Positions 30,968-38,544 of a DNA stretch of 64,000 bases are shown piece by piece. The stretch covers positions 1 through 64,000 of the forward strand of contig QCOF01000001.1 in the NCBI GenBank assembly GCA_003209915.1, in the 5' to 3' direction. Under the pieces are notes generated by a model that was given only the letters and a program-made list of their open reading frames with translations, was not told where the DNA came from and did no database searches. The position numbers and the translations under genes are program-made. The first letter of the stretch is position 1. Every line of letters starts with the position of its first letter. The stretch is from Pelagibacteraceae bacterium AG-430-E20 (GTDB lineage: Bacteria > Pseudomonadota > Alphaproteobacteria > Pelagibacterales > Pelagibacteraceae).

Positions 30968-32410
30968 TTACTTTTTGCTAACTTTTTTTGCTTTTTTTGG
31001 TGCTGGCTTTGTTTTTACTATTTTTGTTGAAGGTTTTTTTACTTTAGCAGTTTTTACATCAGTTTTTTTCTTTATGTCTTTTTTTTCATCACCATGATTG
31101 TGGTTGTGGTCATGGTCATGTTGATGAGCTTCTTTTAATATTTTCTCTGCTTCAGATTTTGATATTTCTTTTTTATTGGCTTTGCCTTTTTCTTTAATCA
31201 AATTTAAAATTTTTTCCTCATATACTGTTCCCCTTAGACTAGCGACCGCAGAAGGATTTTTTTGATAAAAGTCCATTACCATTTTTTCTTGTCCTGGCAT
31301 CATTCTCAGCTGTTTCTGAACCTCATTTTGAATTTCTACCTCGCTAACTTTAATTTGGTTTTTCTCACCAAATTCATTTAAAATTAAACCTGTTTTTATT
31401 CTTGTCTTAGCTTTTTCTTGAAAACTTTTTTTATTTTTCTTTGCTTCTTCTTCAGGCATTCCTTGAGAAAGTATTTTAACTTCTTCTTCAATTAAATTTT
31501 CAGGGACTTCTTCTACTTTAATTTTTTCAATTTCTTTTAAAATTTGATTTTTTGACAATTGATCCAATGAGTTTTTAAACTCATCATTTATTTGTCTAGA
31601 AATTAGGTTTTTAAGATCTTTTAAATCTTTTGCGCCTAGATTTTTTGCAAAACTATCATCAATTTTAACTTCTTCTGGTTGTTTTACACTTAAAATTTTA
31701 CAATTAAATTTAGCTTTTTTATTTACCAAATCTTTTTCAGGAAAATTTTCAGGTAATATAGCTTCAACTATTTTTTCATCGTCTTTCTTAGCTCCAATTA
31801 ACTGCTTATCAAATCCTTTCAGAAATAAATCTTTTCCCAGAGTTAATTGAGTATTTTTTCCTTCATTCCCTTTGAATTCCTTACCATCTACTGTTGCCTT
31901 GTAATCTAAAGTGATCAGATCACCCTCTTTAGCTTTTGTTTCAGGTTTTGTGTCTTTAAAATTAGGTTGGTTTTTCGCTATTTCTTTTATTCTTTTTTCA
32001 GTTTCACTTTCATCTATCTTAACTGAGTATTGATCAAACTTTATATTTTCTAAGGATTTAATATCAACTTTAGGTAATTCAGTAACTGATAACACATATT
32101 CCAATTCTTTATCTTCACCATAAGTTTTTAAATCTAATTTTGGTTGGCCAGCTGGTTTTATTTTTTTTTCTTCTAAAGCTTTTGTTGAAGTATCTTTTAA
32201 AACTTTGTCTAATACTTCGCCAAATATCGCCTTACCAAACTGTCTTTTTAAAACTTCTTTTGGAACTTTTCCTGGTCGAAAACCTTTAAGATTTACAGTA
32301 CCTTTTATTTCTTCATACTTTTCATCCATATAAGAGCTCATAGTCTCTTTGTCGATTAAAATTTTAAGATTTTTGTTTAAACCTTTTTTATTTTCTACAG
32401 TGACTTTCAT
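30968..32410 (-). CDS. tig: Trigger factor with a histidine-rich C-terminal tail
   Basis: Ribosome-bound chaperone and prolyl isomerase, 480 aa. The ribosome-binding signature is GFRPGKVPKEVLKRQFG (about residues 41-57), then the FKBP-like domain with LITLDYKATVDGKEF and the C-terminal helical chaperone domain. Unusually, residues 429-440 alternate histidine with polar residues (six histidines in HQHDHDHNHNHG), followed by a 40-residue lysine-rich tail. The tail may bind metal or nucleic acid. First gene of the tig-clpP-clpX-lon cluster, just downstream of tRNA-Leu. Confidence 0.95.
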   Translation of the reverse strand: MKVTVENKKGLNKNLKILIDKETMSSYMDEKYEEIKGTVNLKGFRPGKVPKEVLKRQFGKAIFGEVLDKVLKDTSTKALEEKKIKPAGQPKLDLKTYGEDKELEYVLSVTELPKVDIKSLENIKFDQYSVKIDESETEKRIKEIAKNQPNFKDTKPETKAKEGDLITLDYKATVDGKEFKGNEGKNTQLTLGKDLFLKGFDKQLIGAKKDDEKIVEAILPENFPEKDLVNKKAKFNCKILSVKQPEEVKIDDSFAKNLGAKDLKDLKNLISRQINDEFKNSLDQLSKNQILKEIEKIKVEEVPENLIEEEVKILSQGMPEEEAKKNKKSFQEKAKTRIKTGLILNEFGEKNQIKVSEVEIQNEVQKQLRMMPGQEKMVMDFYQKNPSAVASLRGTVYEEKILNLIKEKGKANKKEISKSEAEKILKEAHQHDHDHNHNHGDEKKDIKKKTDVKTAKVKKPSTKIVKTKPAPKKAKKVSKK

Positions 32411-32420
32411 AATAATTTAA

Positions 32421-32505
32421 TGGTAGGGCGAAAAGGACTCGAACCTTCACATCCGAAAATATTGGTTCCTAAGACCAACGCGTCTACCAATTCCGCCATC
32501 GCCCC
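32421..32505 (-). tRNA. tRNA-Leu (TAG)
   Basis: An 85-base class II tRNA with a long variable arm and encoded CCA. The acceptor stem GGGGCGA pairs with TCGCCCT (one G-T pair at the end), the anticodon stem TTGGT/ACCAA encloses CTTAGGA with anticodon TAG, and the T loop is TTCGAGT. It lies 10 bases upstream of tig on the same strand, so the two may be cotranscribed. Confidence 0.96.
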
Positions 32506-32519
32506 ACAAATTACGAAGT

Positions 32520-32548
32520 TTTATATATTATTGAAACTATTTGTCCAA
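32520..32548 (-). promoter_or_regulatory. Candidate promoter of tRNA-Leu (and perhaps tig)
   Basis: Minus-strand TTGGAC (32548-32543), a 17-base spacer and TATAAA (32525-32520), 14 bases before the tRNA. The -35 hexamer is overlapped by an inverted repeat, ATTTGTC-caat-GACAAAT, at 32539-32556, which could be an operator or a terminator remnant. Confidence 0.5.
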
Positions 32549-32605
32549 TGACAAATAATAAAAAATTATCTATTTATTTAATTAATTTTATATAAACTTA
32601 AAAAA

Positions 32606-32854
32606 ATGATTGTTTCACCATGTATAAGTATTTGTAAAACTGATCCTTCTACAGGGTATTGTTATGGGTGTGGGAGAAGCAATGAAGAAAAACAAGTATG
32701 GAAGAAAGAGGATACATCTGATGATTGGAAAAAAAATAATTTAGAGTCCATAAAGAAAAGATTGTCCGGCTGGCAACTTGAAAGCTTCAATGAGTCCTAT
32801 GAATACAAGATAAACAATGGAATGTCTTTATTTAAAAAAAATCAAATTAAATAA
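32606..32854 (+). CDS. DUF1289-family cysteine-rich small protein
   Basis: 82 aa. The DUF1289 pattern is present: SPCISICKTDPSTGYCYGCGRS with cysteines at residues 6, 10, 19 and 22, followed by a WKK...W helical region. The four cysteines look like a metal or iron-sulfur site, but the biochemical role of this widespread proteobacterial family is not established. First of three short plus-strand genes. Confidence 0.85.
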   Translation: MIVSPCISICKTDPSTGYCYGCGRSNEEKQVWKKEDTSDDWKKNNLESIKKRLSGWQLESFNESYEYKINNGMSLFKKNQIK

Positions 32855-32865
32855 TAAAGATCTAA

Positions 32866-33039
32866 ATGAGTAAAGTAAAATTAATTAGTATTATTTATGC
32901 TATAGGAATAATTATTGGTGCTCTTTTTTTTGAGGTATGGGCTGCAGAGACATCATTCATTAAAACTATTGGTGTTTTTATATGGACAATCATATTTTTA
33001 ATCGCATTATTTTTTGCTGATAAAAATGAAAAAAAGTAA
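32866..33039 (+). CDS. 57-aa small membrane protein
   Basis: An ATG-started frame encoding MSKVKLISIIYAIG... with two hydrophobic segments (about residues 5-22 and 33-50) separated by EVWAAETSF and ending in the charged tail DKNEKK. It begins 11 bases after the DUF1289 gene, and its last 14 bases overlap the start of the next gene, so the three look like one transcript. Family not recognised. Confidence 0.6.
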   Translation: MSKVKLISIIYAIGIIIGALFFEVWAAETSFIKTIGVFIWTIIFLIALFFADKNEKK

Positions 33040-33457
33040 TTTAAGAATATTTCTTTTAATATTTTCAATTTTAATATTAAGTCATACCAAAACTTATTCT
33101 GAAATAATTGTATTAAGTAAGTGCGATCATAAAGAGGATGAATTTTTAAAAAATGAATACATCTTAAATCTTAATGAATTACTTATGACTAGAAATTATG
33201 TTTACACTGAAAAAACTTATCAGAAATATAGAATTACTGATCTTAGTGTTAAAAAATCCAACACTTATGTAAGAAATATTTACGAAGAAAATGGTAAAAT
33301 TTTTACCTTAAAGCATGGCTATCCTCAATTCTATACTCAAATATTATTTTACAAAGAAAAACCAGAAATATTTATCAAATCTGTTTTAAATGATATTGAA
33401 GGTATTTCAAAAATATCAACTTGTAAAAAAATTGAAAAATTTGATAATCAAAGCTAG
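33026..33457 (+). CDS. Secreted hypothetical protein
   Basis: 143 aa from the ATG at 33026; a TTG at 33014 would add MLIK ahead of it and is less likely. MKKSNLRIFLLIFSILILS is a typical signal peptide with a cut expected near residue 25. The mature part has two cysteines (SKCDHK and STCKKI) that could form a disulfide. No family is recognised. It overlaps the preceding small membrane protein gene by 14 bases and the convergent basic-protein gene by 4. Confidence 0.7.
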   Translation: MKKSNLRIFLLIFSILILSHTKTYSEIIVLSKCDHKEDEFLKNEYILNLNELLMTRNYVYTEKTYQKYRITDLSVKKSNTYVRNIYEENGKIFTLKHGYPQFYTQILFYKEKPEIFIKSVLNDIEGISKISTCKKIEKFDNQS

Positions 33458-33591
33458 TCTTTCAATTTATCGTTATTTTTTTTATTTATTGAATTTTTTT
33501 TCTTTAAGTTAAATCTACTATTAGCGATATTAGACCGATGTTTAGCAAATGCTTTTTTTTGTGCTTGTCGCATTGCTCTTTTGGAGGACAT
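33454..33591 (-). CDS. 45-aa highly basic protein
   Basis: An ATG-started minus-strand frame with GGAGG close upstream on the coding strand unlikely (the start has weak spacing), encoding MSSKRAMRQAQKKAFAKHRS and a lysine/asparagine-rich tail. Nearly a third of the residues are K or R, and there is no hydrophobic core. It fills the 143 bases between two longer genes and overlaps the convergent gene by 4 bases. It might bind RNA or the ribosome, but this is inferred only from composition. Confidence 0.5.
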   Translation of the reverse strand: MSSKRAMRQAQKKAFAKHRSNIANSRFNLKKKNSINKKNNDKLKD

Positions 33592-33600
33592 AAGATTAAT

Positions 33601-34158
33601 TTAATACTCTATTTCTAAAGTATCAATGATTTTTAAATTTTTATCTGAAATTACTATTTCGCCTGAAGAAGAAGGGTAATCAAATATCTCAGATATTACA
33701 ACATAATGAGTTACAAAAACTATATTAGTTTTTTTATCCCAATCAGATAAAAATTTTTGAAAATCTTTCATTTGTGAATTTTTATTATGTGCAAATTTAG
33801 AACTAAAAAAAGAGTTTAAAAAACTTTTTGTTTTGAAATTTTTGAATGCTAAAGAGGCTGTTTCTTTGCACCTACACCATTCACTTGAATACACTTTTTT
33901 TATTTTAATGCTATTTTCTTTAAAAAAATTACCAATTTTTCTAGACTGAATTCTTCCACTTTCACTGAGATTTCTTTGAGTTGAGCAGTCATAAATATTA
34001 AAATTTTCAGGGTCGCCCCCTCCAGGTGCATAAGCATGCCTTATAAATATCAACTTCCCTCCTGCTTTTAAGTTTTCAATTATATTTTTTTTTGAATCTG
34101 CTTTAACAGGCGTGGTTAAAGATATAAATAATATTAAAATAATTTTTAAAAATTTCAT
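33601..34158 (-). CDS. Secreted histidine phosphatase superfamily protein
   Basis: 185 aa. Residues 1-20 are a signal peptide ending PVKA. The phosphatase signature follows: FIRHAYAPGGGDP with Arg40 and nucleophile His41, SEWCRCKETA with the second arginine, and VFVTHYVV with the second histidine. This is the branch 1 (phosphoglycerate mutase-like) fold in a periplasmic form; the substrate is unknown. Its ATG lies 2 bases from the divergent glycosylase ATG. Confidence 0.85.
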   Translation of the reverse strand: MKFLKIILILFISLTTPVKADSKKNIIENLKAGGKLIFIRHAYAPGGGDPENFNIYDCSTQRNLSESGRIQSRKIGNFFKENSIKIKKVYSSEWCRCKETASLAFKNFKTKSFLNSFFSSKFAHNKNSQMKDFQKFLSDWDKKTNIVFVTHYVVISEIFDYPSSSGEIVISDKNLKIIDTLEIEY

Positions 34159-34160
34159 TA

Positions 34161-34841
34161 ATGAATATTAAATTTAAAAAACTTAATAAGACAATTATAA
34201 ATTGCAAAAAATGCGGGAGATTGACTGATTTTATCAAAAAAATTTCCATAGAAAAAAGAAAACAAAATATAAATGAAAACTATTGGGGAAAGCCTGTAAC
34301 AGGATTTGGGGATGTAAATGCTAAACTTTTGATTTTAGGATTAGCTCCAGCAGCTAATGGAGGAACTAGAACCGGTAGAGCATTTACTGGGGATAAATCT
34401 AGTGATTTTTTATTTAGATGCTTGTATAAAACAAAAATTTCTAATCATCCATATTCAATTAATTTAAAAGATGGGTTAATATTAAAATCAACATACATTA
34501 CTAATATCCTTAAATGTGTGCCACCAGGTGATAAACCAACAGCAGAGGAATTAAATAATTGTTCAGGATATTTTAATTCAGAAGTGTCAAATCTTAAAAG
34601 TTTAAAAACAATAGTAACACTCGGTAAAGTTGCTTTTGATAATTGTATAAAATTTTACCAAAAAAATTATAATTTTTCTGAAAGATTAAAATTTATTCAT
34701 GGTAAAATTCACCTTTTGCCAAATGATATTAAATTAATTTCCTGCTACCATCCTAGTCCAAGAAATGTAAATACTAAGTTAATTTCGGAAAAAATGATGA
34801 TTGTATTATTTAAAAAAGCAAAAAAAATTGCTGCTATTTAA
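34161..34841 (+). CDS. Family 5 uracil-DNA glycosylase (UDGb-type)
   Basis: DNA repair enzyme that removes uracil and other deaminated bases. 226 aa. The family 5 motif GLAPAANGGTRTGRAFTGD is near residues 65-83, and the second active-site motif is CYHPSPRNVNT near the C terminus. Four cysteines (CKKC near residue 15, then LKCVPP and NNCSGY) fit the family's [4Fe-4S] site. It starts 2 bases from a divergent gene and overlaps the convergent thioesterase by 4 bases. Confidence 0.9.
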   Translation: MNIKFKKLNKTIINCKKCGRLTDFIKKISIEKRKQNINENYWGKPVTGFGDVNAKLLILGLAPAANGGTRTGRAFTGDKSSDFLFRCLYKTKISNHPYSINLKDGLILKSTYITNILKCVPPGDKPTAEELNNCSGYFNSEVSNLKSLKTIVTLGKVAFDNCIKFYQKNYNFSERLKFIHGKIHLLPNDIKLISCYHPSPRNVNTKLISEKMMIVLFKKAKKIAAI

Positions 34842-35251
34842 TTTTTAGAGTTAAATGGTTCAAATTTATCAATTATTAATTGGGGAATTTTTACAGGTTT
34901 TACTTTTTCATTTACGAAAACTAAATGTACCTTTGCCTCAACTATCATAATCTTATTCTTGATAATTACTTGTTTCATTATAAAAGAAGTTTTTGTAATC
35001 GAAATAATATGTGACTTAATATTTAATATGTCTTCTAAATATGCAGATTTTTTATAATCAATATTACATGATTTAACAATAATCAGTGCTCCAAAGTCAT
35101 CTTTAATTTTTTGATTACTTAAACCTATTCTTACCAGAGCCTCTGTTCTGGCTCTTTCTAGATATTTCAAATAGTTTGCATAATACACAATACCTCCTGC
35201 ATCAGTATCTTCATAATATACTTTGATGTTATGATTAAAAATTTTTGTCAT
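34838..35251 (-). CDS. ybgC: YbgC-family acyl-CoA thioesterase
   Basis: Hot-dog-fold thioesterase of 137 aa. The family signature YYEDTDAGGIVYYANYLKYLERARTE starts at residue 12, with Asp17 as the expected catalytic residue. In other proteobacteria ybgC heads the tol-pal operon; no tol or pal gene is next to it here. Substrate specificity cannot be read from the sequence. Confidence 0.9.
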   Translation of the reverse strand: MTKIFNHNIKVYYEDTDAGGIVYYANYLKYLERARTEALVRIGLSNQKIKDDFGALIIVKSCNIDYKKSAYLEDILNIKSHIISITKTSFIMKQVIIKNKIMIVEAKVHLVFVNEKVKPVKIPQLIIDKFEPFNSKN

Positions 35252-35309
35252 TAAAATATATTATCAAAAAAATTTAGAATTAAATACAAACTAAGATATA
35301 AGTGTAGCA

Positions 35310-35450
35310 ATGAAAGTATACATTATCTGGTTAATTGGGGTTGTTGTTTGGAATTTTGGTTTCCCAAAAGCTCTGCCAATAGAAGATGTAATAGCAGCTA
35401 TCTTGTTATCTTTTCTAAGTATGGGTTTAAATAAATATTTAAAACTTTAA
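35310..35450 (+). CDS. 46-aa small membrane protein
   Basis: An ATG-started frame encoding MKVYIIWLIGVVVWNFGFPKALP, then IEDVIAAILLSFLSMGLNKYLKL. Two hydrophobic stretches separated by a proline-containing turn suggest a hairpin membrane peptide. It overlaps the end of the convergent DUF3047 gene by 4 bases, the same tight packing seen for real genes here. Family not recognised. Confidence 0.6.
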   Translation: MKVYIIWLIGVVVWNFGFPKALPIEDVIAAILLSFLSMGLNKYLKL

Positions 35451-36097
35451 TCCTCTGAAAAATAAATATTTTGATAAAATGCAACAGATGTTAATTTTGA
35501 ATTATCTGTATCAGACATTATAGCTAAACCATCAAGCTCATCAACATTTAAGTCATGAAATTTTTTAAAATCTTCTTTTACATTTGCTTTTACAGTAACC
35601 CATTTATTTAAATTTTCTTTTGTGGTAGATAGCACATTGTCTATTGATTTTTTAGTATAGGGACTTGGCCAATTTTCACCAACCTCAACATTACTAGAAA
35701 AAACATAATTTATGGCTCGGTTTGACAATGGTGTTGCTCCTGTTTTTTTAACAGCAAAAACTCTTGCAGCAAAATCGTGACCTTTTTTAGTTTTTTCGTT
35801 AATACCTGATAAATCTTGCTCAATTTTCCACGTAATATTGATAAATGGGGTTTTGTTTAAATCAATTTTAATTTCTTTTCCTAAACCAGATCCAGCATTT
35901 TCTGCAACTGCTTTTAAATAGTTACCATTTTCATTAGATCCAATAGAATAAACTGTTTTATTGTCTGCCCCTCTTACTTTTCTTACTTTCAATTGTGATA
36001 GTTCGGTTTTACTAAACTCAAATACTTTTACCGACTCTGCAAAAGAGAATTTAGAAAATATTAGAAGACTGAATAATAAAACTATAAATTTAAACAC
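35447..36097 (-). CDS. DUF3047-family secreted protein
   Basis: 216 aa with a signal peptide (residues 1-20, ending SFAES). The mature protein has the DUF3047 pattern: a beta-rich jelly-roll-like body with ITWKIEQDL, GHDFAARVFAV, NRAINYVFSS and LDGLAIMSDTDNS. The family is periplasmic and of unknown function. It is divergent from the 38-aa frame at 36188 and has no obvious partner gene. Confidence 0.85.
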   Translation of the reverse strand: MFKFIVLLFSLLIFSKFSFAESVKVFEFSKTELSQLKVRKVRGADNKTVYSIGSNENGNYLKAVAENAGSGLGKEIKIDLNKTPFINITWKIEQDLSGINEKTKKGHDFAARVFAVKKTGATPLSNRAINYVFSSNVEVGENWPSPYTKKSIDNVLSTTKENLNKWVTVKANVKEDFKKFHDLNVDELDGLAIMSDTDNSKLTSVAFYQNIYFSED

Positions 36098-36187
36098 AAC
36101 TGTTTTTATAATTATTTTTTTTGTAAATACAATATTCAGTCACATTTTAAACACTCTTGTTACAATATTTAATCTTATATCTAATAC

Positions 36188-36304
36188 ATGAGAACAATTT
36201 CAATTTTTATACTTCTAATTTATTGGTCAGTAATAATCCTAGCGCCAGTAATGGGTAAGAATTTAAAAAATACCAGCAATAATTATCAAGTATCTAAGCA
36301 ATAG
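36188..36304 (+). CDS. 38-aa small membrane peptide (tentative)
   Basis: An ATG-started frame with one hydrophobic segment (ISIFILLIYWSVIILAPVMG) and a polar tail NLKNTSNNYQVSKQ. It occupies the gap between the DUF3047 gene and the convergent SDR gene. No ribosome binding site is evident, and a promoter-like pair sits so close to the ATG that it would start downstream of it, which makes this call uncertain. Confidence 0.35.
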   Translation: MRTISIFILLIYWSVIILAPVMGKNLKNTSNNYQVSKQ

Positions 36305-36309
36305 ACCTA

Positions 36310-37056
36310 TTAATACGTTGATCTGCCACCACTGATGTCAAAGACAGCGGCAGTAGAAAAAGTATTTTCAGCTGAAGAAAGCCAACAAATCAGTGATGTA
36401 AACTCATGTATTTCGAGAAATCTACCTCTTGGAACCTTTGAAAGCATTCTTTGAACATGTTCTTTGCTCATTTGATCTAAAATTCTTGTTTTAGCTCCAG
36501 CAGGAGTTACAGCATTAACTGCAATATTTTTATCCGCCAATTCCTTTCCTAAAGATTTAGTGAGCCCAATAGCACCTGCTTTTCCTGCACTGTAAGCACT
36601 AGCATTTGCATTTCCATCTTTTCCTGCTACTGAGGCAACATTGACTATTCTGCCATAATTATTGCTGATCATACTCGGCACAATTGCTCTGCAACAATTG
36701 AAGGTTCCCATTAAGTTAATTTGAATAATTTTATTCCACATTTCAACGTCATATTTCCAAAGAGGATCCGTTGGGCCTGTAATTCCTGCATTATTAATTA
36801 AAATATCAATTTTATTTTTTGTTGTTATTTCATCAACAATTTTTTCAATCTCAGCATAATTTGAAACATCAATTATACAATATTTTAAATTAGGGTTATT
36901 TATTTTGTCAGCAACAATTTTGAGAAGTTTTTCGTCTATATCCCAAATATAAACTTTACATCCAGAGTCTAAAAATCTTTTTGCAATGTCTAAACCAAAG
37001 CCTTGGGCTCCACCTGTAATTACAGCAGTTTGATCTTTAAAATCAAATTTGTGCAT
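36310..37056 (-). CDS. Short-chain dehydrogenase/reductase (FabG-like)
   Basis: 248 aa with the classical SDR fold: TGGAQGFGLDIA cofactor loop at about residues 15-26, NNAG in the centre, catalytic serine in VASVAG, and YSAGKAG with the Tyr and Lys. The aspartate in WDIDEK after the second strand suggests NAD(H) preference. It lies 5 bases after the NCS1 permease gene, so it probably oxidises a substrate imported by that permease or by the TRAP system upstream. Confidence 0.85.
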   Translation of the reverse strand: MHKFDFKDQTAVITGGAQGFGLDIAKRFLDSGCKVYIWDIDEKLLKIVADKINNPNLKYCIIDVSNYAEIEKIVDEITTKNKIDILINNAGITGPTDPLWKYDVEMWNKIIQINLMGTFNCCRAIVPSMISNNYGRIVNVASVAGKDGNANASAYSAGKAGAIGLTKSLGKELADKNIAVNAVTPAGAKTRILDQMSKEHVQRMLSKVPRGRFLEIHEFTSLICWLSSAENTFSTAAVFDISGGRSTY

Positions 37057-37061
37057 AAAAA

Positions 37062-38519
37062 TTATTTTTTAGCTAATAAATAGTACGTTACCCAGGAACT
37101 AAATGCACCAATAATCCATGCATAAGATTGGAGGAACATCAAATTACCATTCCATATTGTCGAAGCTGAAAAAATAAATCCTAAAATTATTGAATAAGTC
37201 CCTTTAATATGCCATCCACGTGAGTAATAATAAATACTTTGAGTTTCTACCGAGTAAAGATCTTTATTACTCAAAGTTTGATTTTTTATCAAATAGTAGT
37301 CAGCAATTATAACTCCAAATAAAGGTCCAAAAAAACAACTGAATGTATCTATAAAAGATAAAACACCAATTTGACTTAAAACTGTTAGCCAAAATATCCC
37401 AACGATTAATCCTAGTATAGAAATGGTATAACTTGAACTTTTTAAATTTAACTTATTTGGAAGAAAATTAATAAGCGAATATTGAGAAGGAATATAATTT
37501 GCCACTAAATTAGTCGATGCTGAGGCAATTATTATAAAGAAGAGAACAACTATTGTAATTTGTAGATTATTAAATTTACCAATTATATCCGTTGGATTTG
37601 TAAAAATCCTATCCATATCTTGAAATTTTTGATTTAAAAAAACATCTGAACCAACAACAATTGCAATAGAAAAGAACGAAAAAATAATTAAGTTCAGAAT
37701 TAAGCTTAAGTTTCCTTTTTTTAAGTCTTCTTTATTTTTCACATATCTTGAAAAATCTCCAAAACTTACAATGATAATTGAAAAGTAGGCAAAAATTGTG
37801 CCTGCAACTGTTAAAAGTGGTAAAATATTATTTTTGTTTAACAGGTTTTCAAAATTTAGAATATTTGAAAATGCTTGAGTAGTAGTTTTAACGTCACTAA
37901 GAAAAACTGTTAGGAAGAATATTACCATTCCCACATATACTATTATTGCTGAATAATTGATTAGTTTTTTATTATATTGAATACCAATACTAAAAAGCAT
38001 TGTTTGAAAAATTATCACCACTATAATTGAGAACCAATCAATTAAATTTAATCCAAGTAAAAAAGTTAAGAAAATTTCTTGATCAAGTAAAGTATTATCT
38101 ATTGAAAAGATTAATATTCTAATCAGGTAAACTACTAATTTTGATAAAAAATATGTTTGAATACCAAAAAGAAAAATTCCAACTAAACTTCTTAATAATC
38201 CAAAAAACTTTGCACCATTGAAGCCTAAAGAGGATCTTAAAAGTACCGCAAAAGGCAAGCCAAATTTTTGAGAAGGTCTACCTATCAAATTCGAAAAAAT
38301 ATAAACTAAAAAAGATCCTAAAATTGTACCAAAAAATACAACGAAGGTATTAAGACTATATAATATATATAAAGAAGCAATCAGAGAGAAACCGATTACA
38401 CTTTGTATGTTTACCGCCCAAAAACAAAAAAGATCTTTCCAATTCCAAGTTTTATAATTTGGATTTACTGTAACCAGATCCCAATTAGAGAGAGAATATT
38501 TAACTTTTGGTTGATTCAC
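37062..38519 (-). CDS. NCS1-family permease (nucleobase/hydantoin/vitamin type)
   Basis: 485 aa with about 12 membrane segments. The N-terminal NCS1 pattern is seen: LSNWDLVTVNPNYKTWNW (like the family's NxDLxP region) and WAVNIQSVIGFSLIASLY, then the LIGRPSQKFGLPFAVLLRSSLG segment. The family moves nucleobases, hydantoins, allantoin or thiamine precursors with a cation; I cannot fix the substrate. It sits between the TRAP operon and an SDR gene on the same strand. Confidence 0.85.
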   Translation of the reverse strand: MNQPKVKYSLSNWDLVTVNPNYKTWNWKDLFCFWAVNIQSVIGFSLIASLYILYSLNTFVVFFGTILGSFLVYIFSNLIGRPSQKFGLPFAVLLRSSLGFNGAKFFGLLRSLVGIFLFGIQTYFLSKLVVYLIRILIFSIDNTLLDQEIFLTFLLGLNLIDWFSIIVVIIFQTMLFSIGIQYNKKLINYSAIIVYVGMVIFFLTVFLSDVKTTTQAFSNILNFENLLNKNNILPLLTVAGTIFAYFSIIIVSFGDFSRYVKNKEDLKKGNLSLILNLIIFSFFSIAIVVGSDVFLNQKFQDMDRIFTNPTDIIGKFNNLQITIVVLFFIIIASASTNLVANYIPSQYSLINFLPNKLNLKSSSYTISILGLIVGIFWLTVLSQIGVLSFIDTFSCFFGPLFGVIIADYYLIKNQTLSNKDLYSVETQSIYYYSRGWHIKGTYSIILGFIFSASTIWNGNLMFLQSYAWIIGAFSSWVTYYLLAKK

Positions 38520-38544
38520 TAAATTTATCTTAAACTAATAAATT

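Noticed and set aside
36157-36185. TTGTTA-17-TCTAAT promoter-like pair
   Set aside because: It lies only 2 bases before the ATG of the 38-aa frame, so its transcript would begin inside that frame; in AT-rich DNA such matches arise by chance.
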